The notes beneath the pieces were generated by a model. It was not told the origin of the DNA, did not search any database, and saw only the letters and a list, made by a program, of their open reading frames with translations. The position numbers were made by a program, and so were the translations under genes. DNA of 64,000 nt. Origin: Maylandia zebra. Its lineage: Eukaryota > Chordata > Actinopteri > Cichliformes > Cichlidae. This document shows positions 13,857 to 44,275 of this stretch, piece after piece (the stretch's first letter is position 1; each line of letters begins with the position of its first letter). Location of the stretch: assembly GCF_041146795.1 (NCBI RefSeq), contig NC_135180.1, forward strand, positions 39,093,294 through 39,157,293. Reading direction: 5' to 3'.

Positions 13857-16800
13857 GTGTGTTTGTGTTTCTGTGTTCTGTCAACATCATCGCCATCACC
13901 CAAAGACCATGCAGCAGGGACCTCTACGTGCAGGTCGAGAGCCTGAAGGAGAAAGTCTCCAACATCTCCAAAAAGGTATGACTGCAAGCCTTTATGGCTC
14001 ACTTAGAAACACACGCACTTCATCACGCAACATCACGCAACGTGAACGCTTTTTAATGCTCAAAGGTCAAAAGCAGCTTTAGGCTTTGAGATTCGTACCT
14101 CACCCTGCTCAGCTTTACAATCCATACTGCTGCACTTCACAGAACTCAGGTGTGTGAACTGTGAACTGCAACAGTATCTTCGGTGCCTTATCTTGAAGAT
14201 ATGTAAGCATGCGTTTATTGTTGAGGAGGATGAGTCATGTAAAATAAGTACAGCACACACCTAACGCACACCTAAGCTGCAGAGTGACTTCTGCGTAGAA
14301 AGAACAAGTTTGTCACACAGAGGACGAGCTGAGGGGAGGAAGGGTTGTTTTCACTGAGAGTCGTGGAAAGCTGCTTCGGCAGAATGAGCATCGTCTCTGA
14401 GTCCCAGACATGCAGATCGTTTTCAGTTGTGACTCATGCAAAATTAATCCACAGGAGTTTTTTTCCCTGGAAAAAAAACCCTCTCTTTTACATGACGTAA
14501 GCAGATGTCAGTGTCCCTGGAAAAACGAGTCCGCTCTAAAAGTATTTGCGCTGCGAGCTGGGTGGATGTGGTTGTAGCTCCGTAGTGTTGTTTGCTAATT
14601 AGCACTAAGCATGCAGCTGAAAGCTGAGCCTGCAAGCGCACTTGAAGAGCTCTTGGCTTCGGGGGCTTCTGGTCTCAGAGGGTTTCATCGTGCACACAGT
14701 GAGCTCTTGTACCTGGAAAATGTTCCGCTTCTCGGTGGTTACGCACATGTGCAGCTAACTTTCTCTTTCCCTTCAGTTGTCGCTGAACTGCAGCCTGTAC
14801 ACACCCACCATGGAAGACTACGAGGTATGTGCCTGCACAAAGCACTGACTCACGTTTCAGCCCGCAGCTAAAAATGCCTGACAGACTAATAACTACAACA
14901 CACAGAGGCAAAGATCCTCCGCTGACTAATCGCTTCAGCTTGTGCACATTCAGGTTAAAGGTCAAGCACTGACCGTGGTCTTTGTGCTCCGTGTTCAGTG
15001 ATCTTAATGTTCTGCTGGAGCCGCTGTTTAAACATTTCATGTGTAACAGTGCAATAGATGGATGCAGTGAGTGAGAGTGAACGCAGCTTCAGGAAGCAGA
15101 CAAGCACAGCTGTGACACCGGGGTCAGGGGTCAAGTTACAGAATAGCTTCATTAACAGGGACATTGGCTGTGTCGGGAACACTGCAGGGTTCCTTCAAGA
15201 CTCTGGCATAAATATCAGTGTCCAGTCCTTCAGGGTGAGGAGAACGTTTTCTACATGAGGCAGAGCAAATGTCATGTCTGCAGCAGCTCCGTGTTGGTGG
15301 CTCTGCTGCAGCGGCTTCCTGTGGCCTCCACGTGCACGCAGTCACCCTCAGCGCTGTGCACCGCGGCTTGTGGACGTTTTTATCCTCGTATCATTAAAAA
15401 AGGAAATAAAAGTTAAAATATAATATTGATGTCATTTTTACGACCGTGACAAAATTACATTTTCATTTTTAAAGCTTTTTCAACATAAAATGGACACGTT
15501 TGGTTTCTTCGAGCTTGTCGCCCAACTCGTTTTGGGAATTCTTCAGATGATGAAAGCTGCAGAGACCCACAGGGTCCGACACAATAACAGGTCTCCTCAG
15601 TCTTTGGTATTTTCCCATCATCTCAGTTGTATGACATTTCCTGCCACATGAATGGTAAATGGACTGGTTCTTATATACAACTAATTCATTCACCCATTCA
15701 CACAGGCACTGACTGAGTATCTAACACTCATACACATTCACACTCAGAGCAACATTGGGTTCGTATCTTGCCCGAGGATATTTGGCATGCAGGCTGCATG
15801 GGATCGAACCACCGACCTTCTCGTTAGCGGCTGGTCTGCTCTGCCACCTGAGCTCCAGCCACCCCTGACAGATAAATGAGCTCAGTGTGCGTTCAGTATA
15901 GCTCAGCCTACAGGCTGCTGTTTATCCCTAATATGGTCATCTCGTGCACAGAAGCTCCACCCACTTGATGTTTAAACCCTCTTTTTGTCAGGAGCAGCCA
16001 ATCAGAGGACAGTGGTCTTTAAGAGGGAGGAGCTAAAACAGCATGTTTTAGACAGAGAATGAACTGAGGGGGTTCACCGCGGCCACGTGTCCGATAAAGA
16101 AGGATTATTTTGAACCGCCAATCATGCAAAGCTGCTTTCTGAAGCTGCGCATGACTGTGACTGCTGTGATTTTTTCCTTCATGGCATCATTCCTTTGCTC
16201 TCTCTCCTTTCTCTCCCTCCAGCAGATTTGTCCCAGGACCACGATGCAATGTTTTGCTTCTGAAATTATTGTCCTCACGCATGAGTGGGAGCTCGAGCCC
16301 AAGTGGAAGAAATTGAATAGATTGCTGAGTAGACTGGCGTCCAGGATAAACCAGGTATGAGAAACAGCTAAAAGAGGAATTCACATTACTTCTAATGTAA
16401 GAGTTCTTTTAAACTGTGCATTCAAAACTGAGGCCCTGATCATCCTGCTGACTTTGAAGGAAATTTCATGGAAAGACTTGAGATGTAGGGTGTTGGCTTT
16501 GGTGGTCTGATGGCTTCATCGAACAATGACCTCCAGCTCCGATTGTGGAGGTTTGCATTACGTATGAGACGAGAAGTAGCACGTCCAAGTCTGAGACCGC
16601 AGTTGTTAGCTGGACAAGAGTGAAGTGCCAACTCCAGGTCAGAGCCACGTTTAAGTACCTCTGGGGTCATTTAGGAGGGAGAGAGAGAGCCAGTACTCCT
16701 TTCTATCTGAGCTGTGTGTCAGTGGCCTATGATAAGGAGGCTGTGGTGGAGTCCCATAGTGCAACAAAGAGAGGCGCGACAAAGTTGTGGTCTGGAAAGA

Positions 16801-19207
16801 CTAAAAACAATTAGACAGGTTGGTGTTACAATCAACATCTGCTGCACTGGAGAATCCATGACCCCAACACGACAGGCCCAGAGGAGAGCCAGGATACCCC
16901 AGAGTGATGAGCTCTCACAGTTGGCTTGGAAATATCTCAGGGTCGCCCCGGAAGATGTAGGGGGTGGCTGAGGAGAGGCATGTGGCAGAGAATGGATGGA
17001 CGGGTGAGGAGTTAAAAATATCTAATTAATGAGATGACTGTTATAAGATCAGGAGCTGCTCAGGTTGTGGCCATACAGAGTTGTTTCCTGTGTAAAGCAC
17101 AGTAACCACTGAAGGAAGGACTGATGAAGTAATACTGTGGTCGTTTATTAAGTAGACCAACTATGATTAAAGCCATTTGTTAAAATGAGCTCCTATTTGG
17201 AAACGGAAAACTTTATGAAGCTCAGTGGAACAGATGAGATATTTTCTTTGCGTGTGCTTTTGACCTTCTCACGTCACTCATGAATGTCACGGCGAGCTCA
17301 GAGCTTGTCTGGACTTTAGGAGGGTTTAGCTGCTGTGACTGGGTTTCCTGCACGTGTGATTCTGTGAGAGCAAAACTGAGAATCACAAACCTGGAACATA
17401 TTCCCACAGATGACCTTCTGCCCCTGCTTTCAAAGAAAGATTGGGAACAGCCTGGATCAGCTGATATGCCACAGCTGCTGCTCTTTCCCAAAAAAAAGGA
17501 CCTGATGAGAACTCACACATAGAACCCACGCATAGAACCCACGCATAGAACCCACGCATAGAACCCGGACACAGAACCCACACACAGAACCCACACAGAG
17601 AACCCACACATAGAACTCACACATAGAACCCACACATAGAACCCACGCATAGAACCCGGACACAGAACCCACGCATAGAACTCACACATAGAACCCACAC
17701 ATAGAACCCACACACAGAACCCACACATAGAACTCGCACATAGAACCCACGCATAGAACCCACACACAGAACCCACACACAGAACCCACACATAGAACCC
17801 ACACACAGAACCCACACATAGAACCCGGACACAGAACCCACGCATAGAACTCACACATAGAACCCACACACAGAACCCACGCATAGAACTCGCACATAGA
17901 ACCCACACATAGAACCCACACAGACACGAAGAGAACATGCAAACTCCACACAGAAACCTGATGGAGTCCAATTTCCTCCAAATATTTATTTTTATTTGAC
18001 TTATTATTTTAATATTTATCACGTTTTTAGCATGTCTGTCATTTTCAGTTACGTTGTTTCTCTTTTAGTTGTGTGTTCATTTTCTTTCTACTTGGATTAT
18101 AACATATTTGCCTTGATGTAAAGCGCTCTGTTGTTTTTCAGTCACTGTACGAATAAAAACAACAACTAATAAAAACTTAAACGCTTAACAACAAGAAGTT
18201 TGTCTTTCCTCTGAAACATTTATGTGATGGACCGGGAAGATTTATTTTAATTTGATGACGATGACATGTACGCCAACACGTTGGCAGTTGTTAGTGCTGT
18301 TTCCTAACAGCAACGAGGTCGTGAGTTTGACTCCACCCTCTGACTTTTCTGTTCTCTGTGTGTCTGCGTGGTTCCCTCCGGCTTCCTCCCACAGTCCAAA
18401 CCCATGCCGCTGGTAGGGTTGCGACAGACTGGTGACCAGTCTGGGATGTACCCAGCCTCATGCCCTGTGGTAGCTGGGATAGGCTTCAGCCCCCCTGCAC
18501 CTGTATTGGATTATGCAATTTTAAAGTCAGTGTCTGGGATTTTTAAGGCACCTCACTGACTCCTTCAGAGGAGGAACTGCTCGTTTATTTAAGCACAAGT
18601 TCACATTTGGTACTTAGAAGTGAGAATTGTAATGATAATGTAACCATTACAGGATTAAAGCCCACAGTGAGGAGCATTGCTGGTAGATTACGTTACCCTC
18701 CCAACAATTTTTGTTTTCTGGTGGGAATCCAGCTTTGACTTCTGTGTCACGTGGAGAGATATCAGTGTTGCTTTTTGTCCCAACTATATTTACTTCAACA
18801 CTGTGATGTAAGTTTTGTTTCAGTTACTGGTTAACAGCACTGTACAATCTATTACTGTACCATCTGCACTGATTTGAACATCAAGGCAGAACATTCGAGT
18901 AGAAGCTGAAGAGGACCTAGCATAGAGCCCTGGGGTACTCCAACATTACATTAAAGGCTGGTTACACCATGTCCCAAAGACTTATGGGTTGTAGGAAGTT
19001 TCTGGTGAAAACCTTGAATGCTCCAACTGCCCTTCAAGTCTTGGTTGTGTTCCAATCTTCTTCCAGACAATAACACGTATTTCTGTTTCTTCCCCGCAGA
19101 CAGCGTCAAAGTGTCGTCGTTGTGAGGTCATGAAGGAGGAAAATGCAACGACCTTTCTTGAAAATCTTCTGTGGACTGTTGAGAAATCTAACAGTGACTA
19201 CTGTTAG
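13829..19207 (+). CDS. il15l: IL-15 family cytokine, probably interleukin-15-like
   Basis: Four coding exons: 13829-13975, 14777-14824, 16223-16354, 19100-19207, all phase 0 with GT-AG introns. They total 144 codons plus stop, a usual size for a short-chain four-helix cytokine. The start is followed by a hydrophobic signal-peptide-like stretch (residues about 7-23). Exon 2 has the NCSLYTPT segment and exon 3 the CPRTTMQCFASE segment, the usual positions of the IL-2/IL-15 YTPT and CF..E blocks. Exon 4 has CRRCEVMKEENATTFLE, close to the IL-15 helix-D block of the form C-x2-C-E-x4-E-x4-FL. By family knowledge the product is secreted and signals through IL-15R-alpha and the common beta/gamma receptor chains. 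Which paralogue it is (il15, il15l or il2) is inferred. Exon 3 has tandem acceptors (CAGCAG). A polyA signal AATAAA lies at 19276-19281. The introns carry a SINE, LINE debris and a minisatellite. Confidence 0.8.
15651..15866 (-). mobile_element. tRNA-derived SINE
   Basis: On the - strand the element begins ggggtggctggagctcagg (A-box region), followed by the B box GGTTCGATCCC, then a body with gtgtgaatg motifs, and ends with CCATTTACCATT. This is the usual layout of teleost tRNA-SINEs. It lies in intron 2 of the cytokine gene. Confidence 0.7.
16480..16975 (+). mobile_element. Degenerate LINE coding fragment
   Basis: Phrases such as aatgacctccagctccg, tccaagtctgagaccg and gtcgccccggaagatgta match the 3' coding part of common fish non-LTR elements, but the frame is heavily broken. 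No terminus was found. It lies in intron 3 of the cytokine gene. Confidence 0.48.
17516..17932. repeat. Minisatellite, 13-bp unit, about 31 copies
   Basis: Tandem units of the form gaacccacgcata, with variation mainly at g/a (cgcata, cacata, cacaca, ggacac). Because 13 is not a multiple of 3 and the unit lacks - strand stops, the array is open in all - strand frames and gives spurious Cys/Gly/Phe/Val-rich peptides. It lies in intron 3 of the cytokine gene. Confidence 0.95.
18262..18515 (+). mobile_element. tRNA-related SINE fragment
   Basis: The head has cgttggcagttgttagtgct and a B-box-like ggtcgtgagtttgactcc. The body has the gcgacagactggtgacc ... tagctgggataggcttcagc motif of a very common fish SINE. 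Ends and target duplication were not resolved. Confidence 0.6.
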
Positions 19208-19275
19208 GACTTTCAGAAGAGACTACATGGCATGACTTTCTTTTCGTTAACTTTCTATTAAACCACCTGCACACA

Positions 19276-19281
19276 AATAAA
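19276..19281 (+). terminator. PolyA signal of the cytokine gene
   Basis: AATAAA, 69 bases after the stop codon of the IL-15 family gene. Confidence 0.65.
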
Positions 19282-19650
19282 GTGCAGAATGCATGATGCA
19301 GCTCGGTGGTATTTGAGGTGCAGCTAGAGGCTAACGCAGAGTTCTGGGTGGAAAAAGCTTGCTTGTAGTCTCATATCAGCTAACATAAACGTCTCACTGA
19401 TGACGTCATAAAGAAGACACAGTCAGGTCCCAACTAAGCTGCAGTCAATTGCTGAGAGCACATTGGTCACTTTAATGTGCTTTAAATATCTGTGTATTTG
19501 TATCTGCTAATAATGAGTATTATTATATTAATAAGGCTTCTACCAAGCAGTTGGACAGTGGGTGAAAAGGGGGTGTTGGGTCAGTGTGTTTATTGGCCTT
19601 GGTAAACTGATGGAAGAACACCAAGGATGGCAGGAAACAGACCTGCCTAC

Positions 19651-21361
19651 TAGGGGTGCAACGATACACAAAATTCACGGTTCGGTTTGGTTCGATACTT
19701 TGGTGTCACGGTTCGATATTTTTTCGATACAAAAAAAATGTTCATGCCTTTTTAATTTGTCATTTATTAAAATTATAAATATATATTTTAACTCAAAAGT
19801 ACAGTTTTTAAATTTAACCCTAACCCTTGTGCGTGTTTTTTATTTTGACAGCGAATGCGCACCTGCGGACCACTTATGTGCAGCCCTGGTTATTTAGCTC
19901 GTCATATTGCAGCCACAGAAATTCTTTTGTCCATGAAACCATAAAGCTGCACTTTCTTTTTGCCTTATAGTCTGATTTGTCATAACTTCTCCGTTTTGTG
20001 GTAAGCTTTTCTTTGGCTGTCACTTCTTCACCCTGACCTGTCTTATTTGGCTCAGCAGAACTAAAATATATATCTGTCTGTGAAGGTTCTCAGTCATCCA
20101 GGTCATCGTAGTCAAATATAAATCCTGCTGCTTTTACACACGCACTCACATAAGCTCAGCGATTCTCTGCGATCAACCTCTCACATGTTTAAGCTGCGGG
20201 AGATTTCACTTGTCATGTTTGCATAGTAAGCTAACGATTAATAAGACGATGTCAGAGGAATTGGTGCGCAAATTATCATCACTCACAGATCAGTGCTGTC
20301 ATTGCAAAGTGAAAGCAAAAAAAAAAGCGCAAATTCAAACGCGATTTCAATATGTCACATATTGACAGTGGCTCACCGATGCCAATGACATAATTACCCA
20401 GCTACATTTCTGAAAGAATGCAAAAGCATTGACATATATTTTTCCTTCCTACAATAGCCCGACGGGCAGGGAAGAGATAGATTTTGGTAGCCCGACTGAA
20501 AAAAATCGCTAGCCCCGGGACGTCGGGCTAGCGATATTGCGAGCCCTGTATCTGATTGAGGAATCACTCATCTTTGGAAAAGAGTTTATTACAGAGAAAT
20601 GTCTCTTTCCAAAATAAAAGCTATACTATCCGCTTCTTCTGGGCTATATTCTCAGCAGCATATTAAACAGCTGTCTAAATGACTCGGCTAAAGTTAGTAG
20701 CATGCTTGTTGTTTTTGTCTTTGCACTAGGATGATGTCGGTGTAAATGTGCAGTCATATTCGTTGTGTTCCCACTAGTGCTTTCAGGTTAATCTCGTTGA
20801 AATGACCTTAACGCCACAACACGGCAAATCTCCGTTAACGAGCTACCGCTGATTGCCCCGTGCATGGGGCTAGACGGCCAACACGTTAACGAGCTAACTG
20901 CGCTAACACACTAGCTCCCACCCATGTAATTGAGCATTGCATGGCACATCCAACATACTGTTTTACTTTAGTCCATGACTCGCTTACCTTCAGGGTCATA
21001 CGTCACATGAAAACCAAAATAATTCCAAACGCCAGATCTGAATGAGGGTGGGGGAGGTCCATGTTGCAAGGAGAGCTTAACTTCTGTCTCGCTAGCTTGC
21101 CCTGCGCTCTTCCTTCTGACGATGCTGTCTGTGTTGAGCGCTCAGTGAATCTGCGTTCGACTACTCCGCCTAGGCTGCACTGTCGACCCTAGGCGGAGTA
21201 GTCGAACGCAGATTCACTGAGCGCTCAACACAGACAGCATCGTCAGAAGGAAAGTTGATAAAATAAATTACAAATGTTGTATTGTTCGATACATATGCGT
21301 ACCGAACCGAAAGCACTGTATCGAACGGTTCAATATCGATACGAATATCGTTGCACCCCTA
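19651..21361. mobile_element. Non-autonomous hAT element, 1.7 kb, perfect target duplication
   Basis: The inverted ends are exact: TAGGGGTGCAACGAT at 19651 and its complement ending at 21361. Perfect 8-bp duplications CTGCCTAC flank it (19643-19650 and 21362-21369). Inner subterminal regions are rich in CGATA/CGGTTCG motifs on both sides. No transposase frame is present. The interior carries fragments of other elements and a long perfect hairpin near the right end. The clean duplication and ends suggest a fairly recent insertion. Confidence 0.88.
21110..21252. repeat. 65-bp perfect inverted repeat, 13-nt loop
   Basis: The left arm 21110-21174 is the exact reverse complement of 21188-21252; the spacer is 21175-21187. 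It sits near the right end of the hAT element, is GC-rich relative to its surroundings, and could form a long hairpin as DNA or RNA. Confidence 0.92.
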
Positions 21362-22149
21362 CTGCCTACATATTTCACAACCATAGACACCATCACAGAA
21401 ATGTGCGACGGTTTCTGAGGACGTGGGACTTCCTGAGGATCGGTCGAAAGCCACTGCCACATTATTCATGCATCAGACATTATAAGGCAATGGACAGCTG
21501 CAAGGACAGCACTGCTTACGCCTACTGTGGCCAAAATATGCTCCTATACAGCTCTGATGTAAACCTCAGAAACATATAAAGCTTTTTCCACTTGTCTAAT
21601 AAGCTCATTCTCTCCCTGCTTTGATCTGATGCTCCTGTATTTAGTTCAGTACAATAAACTTCATTTTGAATGTAAACTGATACACGCTGTTCACTCTTAT
21701 TTCTTGCACCTTCAGAATAAAATGACCCCCTTCTGTCTTTTTGTACAGCTTGGTTAGATAAACGTTCATGTAAAGTTAGATGGTAAAAATGAATTATTTC
21801 CAGGTAAGTGAGCTTCAAATGAGAAAGTCCCAGCGTCATATTTTTAGAGCTTGGAGTGTTCTAGTGTAGCTTGGCATCATATCTACGAAGCCCCTCAGTT
21901 CATCCTCAATCAGCATTGACTAATGGCCCACTCTCTCCTAATTGGAGAACTTTTGGGAGCCTGCTGTGAGCTAGTCTAGAAGAACCGTTCACTTCCCATT
22001 AATGGTAAATGGCCTGTACTTTAGTATGAACAGCTGGAAACCATCTACCCCCTGAGACTGACAGACCGTCGGGTTTGTTTTTATCTTCAGAGTCTTATTT
22101 AAACCAGATGCTAACAAACTAAATGTTTGAGAGAAGATACGGCCTGTTT

Positions 22150-22984
22150 TCAAGTCTGTTTTCGTGGATACCTTCTACTCGTGTTCAGGTTCCGGTGGGT
22201 GAGCGTCCTTTTGCAGCCAAACTCAGCTGGCTCCTCTAAACTCCTTTAAAGAGCTAATCAAAGTGTTAGACATCGTTTCAGAGTGTGACACCGAGGTGAG
22301 GGTATGGTGGGTGTCTGGGGGGCTAAAAATGCTGTCCAACACACATGAACACACATGAATCAACGCTACATATGAGCGGGTGGAGGGAGGTTTGCAGTCT
22401 TCACACCCCCCGTTCTCTGTTGCCTGTTGGGGCGGGGGTGCTGGGAGGAGGAGTTGGCCGTCCGACTGCGGTCTGGAGTGTGGGGCCTCCCTGCTGCTGT
22501 GGAGTCGGGGTGGTCTGCCTCCCCCCACCGCAGGGAAAAGGGTAACACCACCTGGGTCTGGGTGCAGTTTCCCCCCCCAGGGGGCAGTACCTAGACCCGG
22601 TTGGTAGAGTACGCTTGGGGAGTGTGATCGTGTGTACAGCGTCTCTTTATGTCTGTCTCCACGTTGGTTGAGTGTGGAGTGAGTGCATATGAGAGCATGA
22701 GGGTGGGAATGGATGTTTGTGTCTGTGTGTGCCTGTATGTCTGTGTCTATATGTCAGGTTGGGTATCAGACGCCACCTCTCTGGGGACATCTCAGGCCCT
22801 CCAAGGTTTGGAGGCCTATCTCCACCCACCACCACTTCCCCTGCCAGTGGCGGACTCCCTCAGACATCGGTGCGTTGGTGGTTCTTTGTGTCTGGGGGTG
22901 GGCGTCCAGGTACACACCGGCTCACTCCTTGGCGGCCGCTTATCGGGGCCTGGAGCCTGGGGCTCGCTCGGGCCACTTCGGAGG
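22150..22984. repeat. GC-rich repeat block, unclassified
   Basis: A GC-rich stretch with runs of G or C and phrases such as ggcggccgcttatcggggcc that I associate with dispersed fish repeats. I could not find ends or a coding frame of its own; the open frames here are compositional. Confidence 0.4.
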
Positions 22985-24370
22985 TGGGGTTAGAGACCAT
23001 AACGCTCGCATCCTATCAGCTGGCTTGGAACATTGCACGGGCTAAAAAGCCACACAATGAAGGGGAGTTCGTTAAAAAATGCCTCAGTGACCTTGTTGAA
23101 ATCTTGTCTCCTGAAAACAACAAATTAAAACGCGTGGTATCAGACGTCCAACTGTCCCGCCACACTGTTGAACACAGAATATCGGACATTAACACGGCTA
23201 TTAAATCACAGTTGCACTCTGACCTTCAAGCATGTGAGTATTTTAGTGTCGCATTGGATGAGAGTTGTGATATAGAAGACAAGCCTCAGTTGGCAATATT
23301 TTAGGGTCTGTGTCAAACGATTGTGTGATCAAAGAAGAGCTCCTGGATATTGTGCCATTAAAAGACAGAACCCGTGGCACAGATGTGAAAGAAACCATGA
23401 TGGCTGCATTTGAAAAAGCAAATCTGCCCATAACGAAATTAACTGCACCGCCACGGATGGAGCACCAGCCATGATGGGATCTGTGAACGGGCTTGTGGGG
23501 CTGTGCAAAGCTGACCAAACTATTCTTGACTTTTGGAATTTCCACTGCATCATCCACATGGAGCAACTCGTGTCTAAATCATTGAATTTAGATAACGTCA
23601 CGAAGCCTGTGATGGAAATCGTCAACTATATCCGCACACATGCGCTTAACCACAGGCAATTCAAGAATCTCATCGCTGAGCTGGACCAAGGGCTTCCAGG
23701 TGACCTGCCGCTGTGAGGTGGCTGTCAAAAGGCCGGGTACTCTCTCGCTTCTTTGAGCTTTTGGATGCCGTGAAATTGTTTATGGAAGAGAAGGACTATC
23801 CCGTGCTCTCGGACCTCAAGTGGATTATGGATCTGGCCTTTTTGGTCGACATGCTGTGTCACTTGGACAGACTGAACCTGACAGTTAAGAAGAAACAGCT
23901 GGAAGCATCATATTGCAACTCATGAGCAGAAAAATCGCCAATCTACACAAACTGTGTTAACTGTGGAACACTTTCAGAGCCGGCACATCTGGAAAGGCTC
24001 CATCAGTGCTGAAAGGTATAAACAGGTTTAAGAGCAACATCTGCTCCATGCTGATGTTTCTCAGGAAGGCCTTTGTGTTTGAGCAGGACGATGCTGAACC
24101 GCAGACTGCTTCTATTCCAGCCTCACGGCTTCGGAGCAGAGGAGCCTGCAGTCCAGACCTCTGACCAGCTGACAACATCTGGAGCATCACGAAAGCAACA
24201 AGAGGACGAAGCAGAGCCAGAACTGCTGAGCAGCTGGCATCAGACTGGTGTTAGAGAGCAAACATGGACCTGTCCTACTTTTACAGACGTGTCGCTGCAT
24301 CATGTTCCCAAGGAGCTCCTATTTTTATCACCATGGTTCATGTTCAGTTTGATATGTTTCTGTGTTCTAC
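22985..24370 (+). pseudogene. Decayed hAT transposase (GTF2IRD2/Charlie8-like)
   Basis: The coding sequence can be followed in pieces: 22985-23304 (ending with an in-frame stop), a second frame 23305-23440, a third from about 23443 to 23715 (with the NCTATDGAPAMMGS and HCIIHMEQL blocks), and a fourth 23713-23925 (RWLSKGRVLSRFFEL). At least three frameshifts or stops separate them. The ATDGAPAM, CIIH and RWLS blocks are those of the hAT transposases also found fused in mammalian GTF2IRD2. The N-terminal zinc finger is not visible. It is non-functional. Confidence 0.78.
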
Positions 24371-25668
24371 TGTGAATGAAATACAGTTTGAGACTTGAAG
24401 TCACTGCACTGCTTTTATTTCCATTTTACACAACAGCTAACTATTTTGTACTTGGGTTGTATAAAGATGCTCAAACATTATAGTGAAATACCACACACAG
24501 AGTAATAGTGCAGATGGAACCTCTGAGCGCACTCAGTGCTGCTGTTTATCTCTAACATTCCAGCTGGGAAACATTTAAACATTAACGCTCTCTGTCCTGC
24601 GGCCTCAACGTAAACTATTCTAGTTTGTTGCCCGACGAGCCAAAGTGAAATTAATGAGCGAGTCTTCTTCTTGATTAACAGCCTGCAGATGAAACTGATT
24701 CATTTTCTTGTGTTCTAGTAGCATCAGTCTGAATCTTGGCAGCAGATGACCTGTTTGGACAGCTGCATTCATTTACTGGTGTTACTGGCTGGATGCATGC
24801 AGTAGGTGTGGTGCTCCCAGCTGACTTTAAGCTCAAACTCTAAGCATTTGTCATGGTGAAAATAGCGCCACCTTCAGGGCACTGAAAACATTGACTCTGC
24901 CTCATGAGCTCATTAAGCTCCCTCCGTCGTACACCCCTCACAAACCGAGCCCAGGACCAGGCAGGGGTTTGATATGTCTAAGCTCCACCGGGATGTGAGC
25001 GAACGAAGCGCTTTCAGTGCAAAGCAGGAGCCGATTCAGAACTCTGGTCGTGTTTAACCTGAACGTCTGTCGCTGAAATGCAAGAATATGAGACAGAACT
25101 GCTCTCAACACTGAAAATACTCCGAATGATCAAGAAAAACCTGCAGAAACATAAAGAGAGACGTCGACCCGTGAGAGAGTAAAAACACACCATGTGCACG
25201 TGTCCTGCTCCAACACCGAGCTCCCTTTAATTCATTCGTACAATGCAAGATTGAGTTTTGCACACATGACATCAGTCGGAAGAGTTTTCAGCATCACATC
25301 TTATTTAGAGCTATTTATAGCTACAGGCTGCCACCGCTTCATAACGCGCACACAGGCCGTCATGGAGGAGCTTTAGCTGGTTAGTAATTGGATTCAGACA
25401 GTTTTAGCTCAGTTTCAGGGCTGACAGCAGCTCTCTGGGCCCTCTGGAGGAAAACTGGGCGGTAAGTGTCTCTGCTGAGAAACGAAGTCCGAACAGAGCT
25501 GTGCAGTAAAAGAGAAAAGCTTAAAATTAACGAGACGGCTCTTTCAGGGGCCGCTTCACCCTCTAACCCCAGAGACAGCAGCTTGTCCGCTCCTGCGCAT
25601 GCTCGGTGGGCCTCGTGGACCCCGCTCAGTGTGGCGTACATTTGTAGGATTTCCCCAGCAGCCCTCCA
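24371..25668. other. Intergenic, probably including triap1 3' UTR
   Basis: I see no gene. The part next to 25668 should be the 3' UTR of triap1, which is read leftwards. The open frames here lack any recognisable domain. Confidence 0.4.

Positions 25669-44275
<18,607 letters not shown>

Noticed and set aside
17513-18022. A - strand open frame of 169 codons rich in Val, Cys, Gly and Phe
   Set aside because: It is a translation of the 13-bp minisatellite; the neighbouring frames give the same kind of peptide.
21999-22030. ccattaatggtaaatggcc phrase, similar to a SINE tail
   Set aside because: Too short, with no tRNA-like head or B box nearby to call a SINE.
22223-23045. Several open frames with Pro, Gly and Arg in the GC-rich block
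   Set aside because: GC-rich repeat composition; no conserved motif until the hAT remnant starts near 22985.
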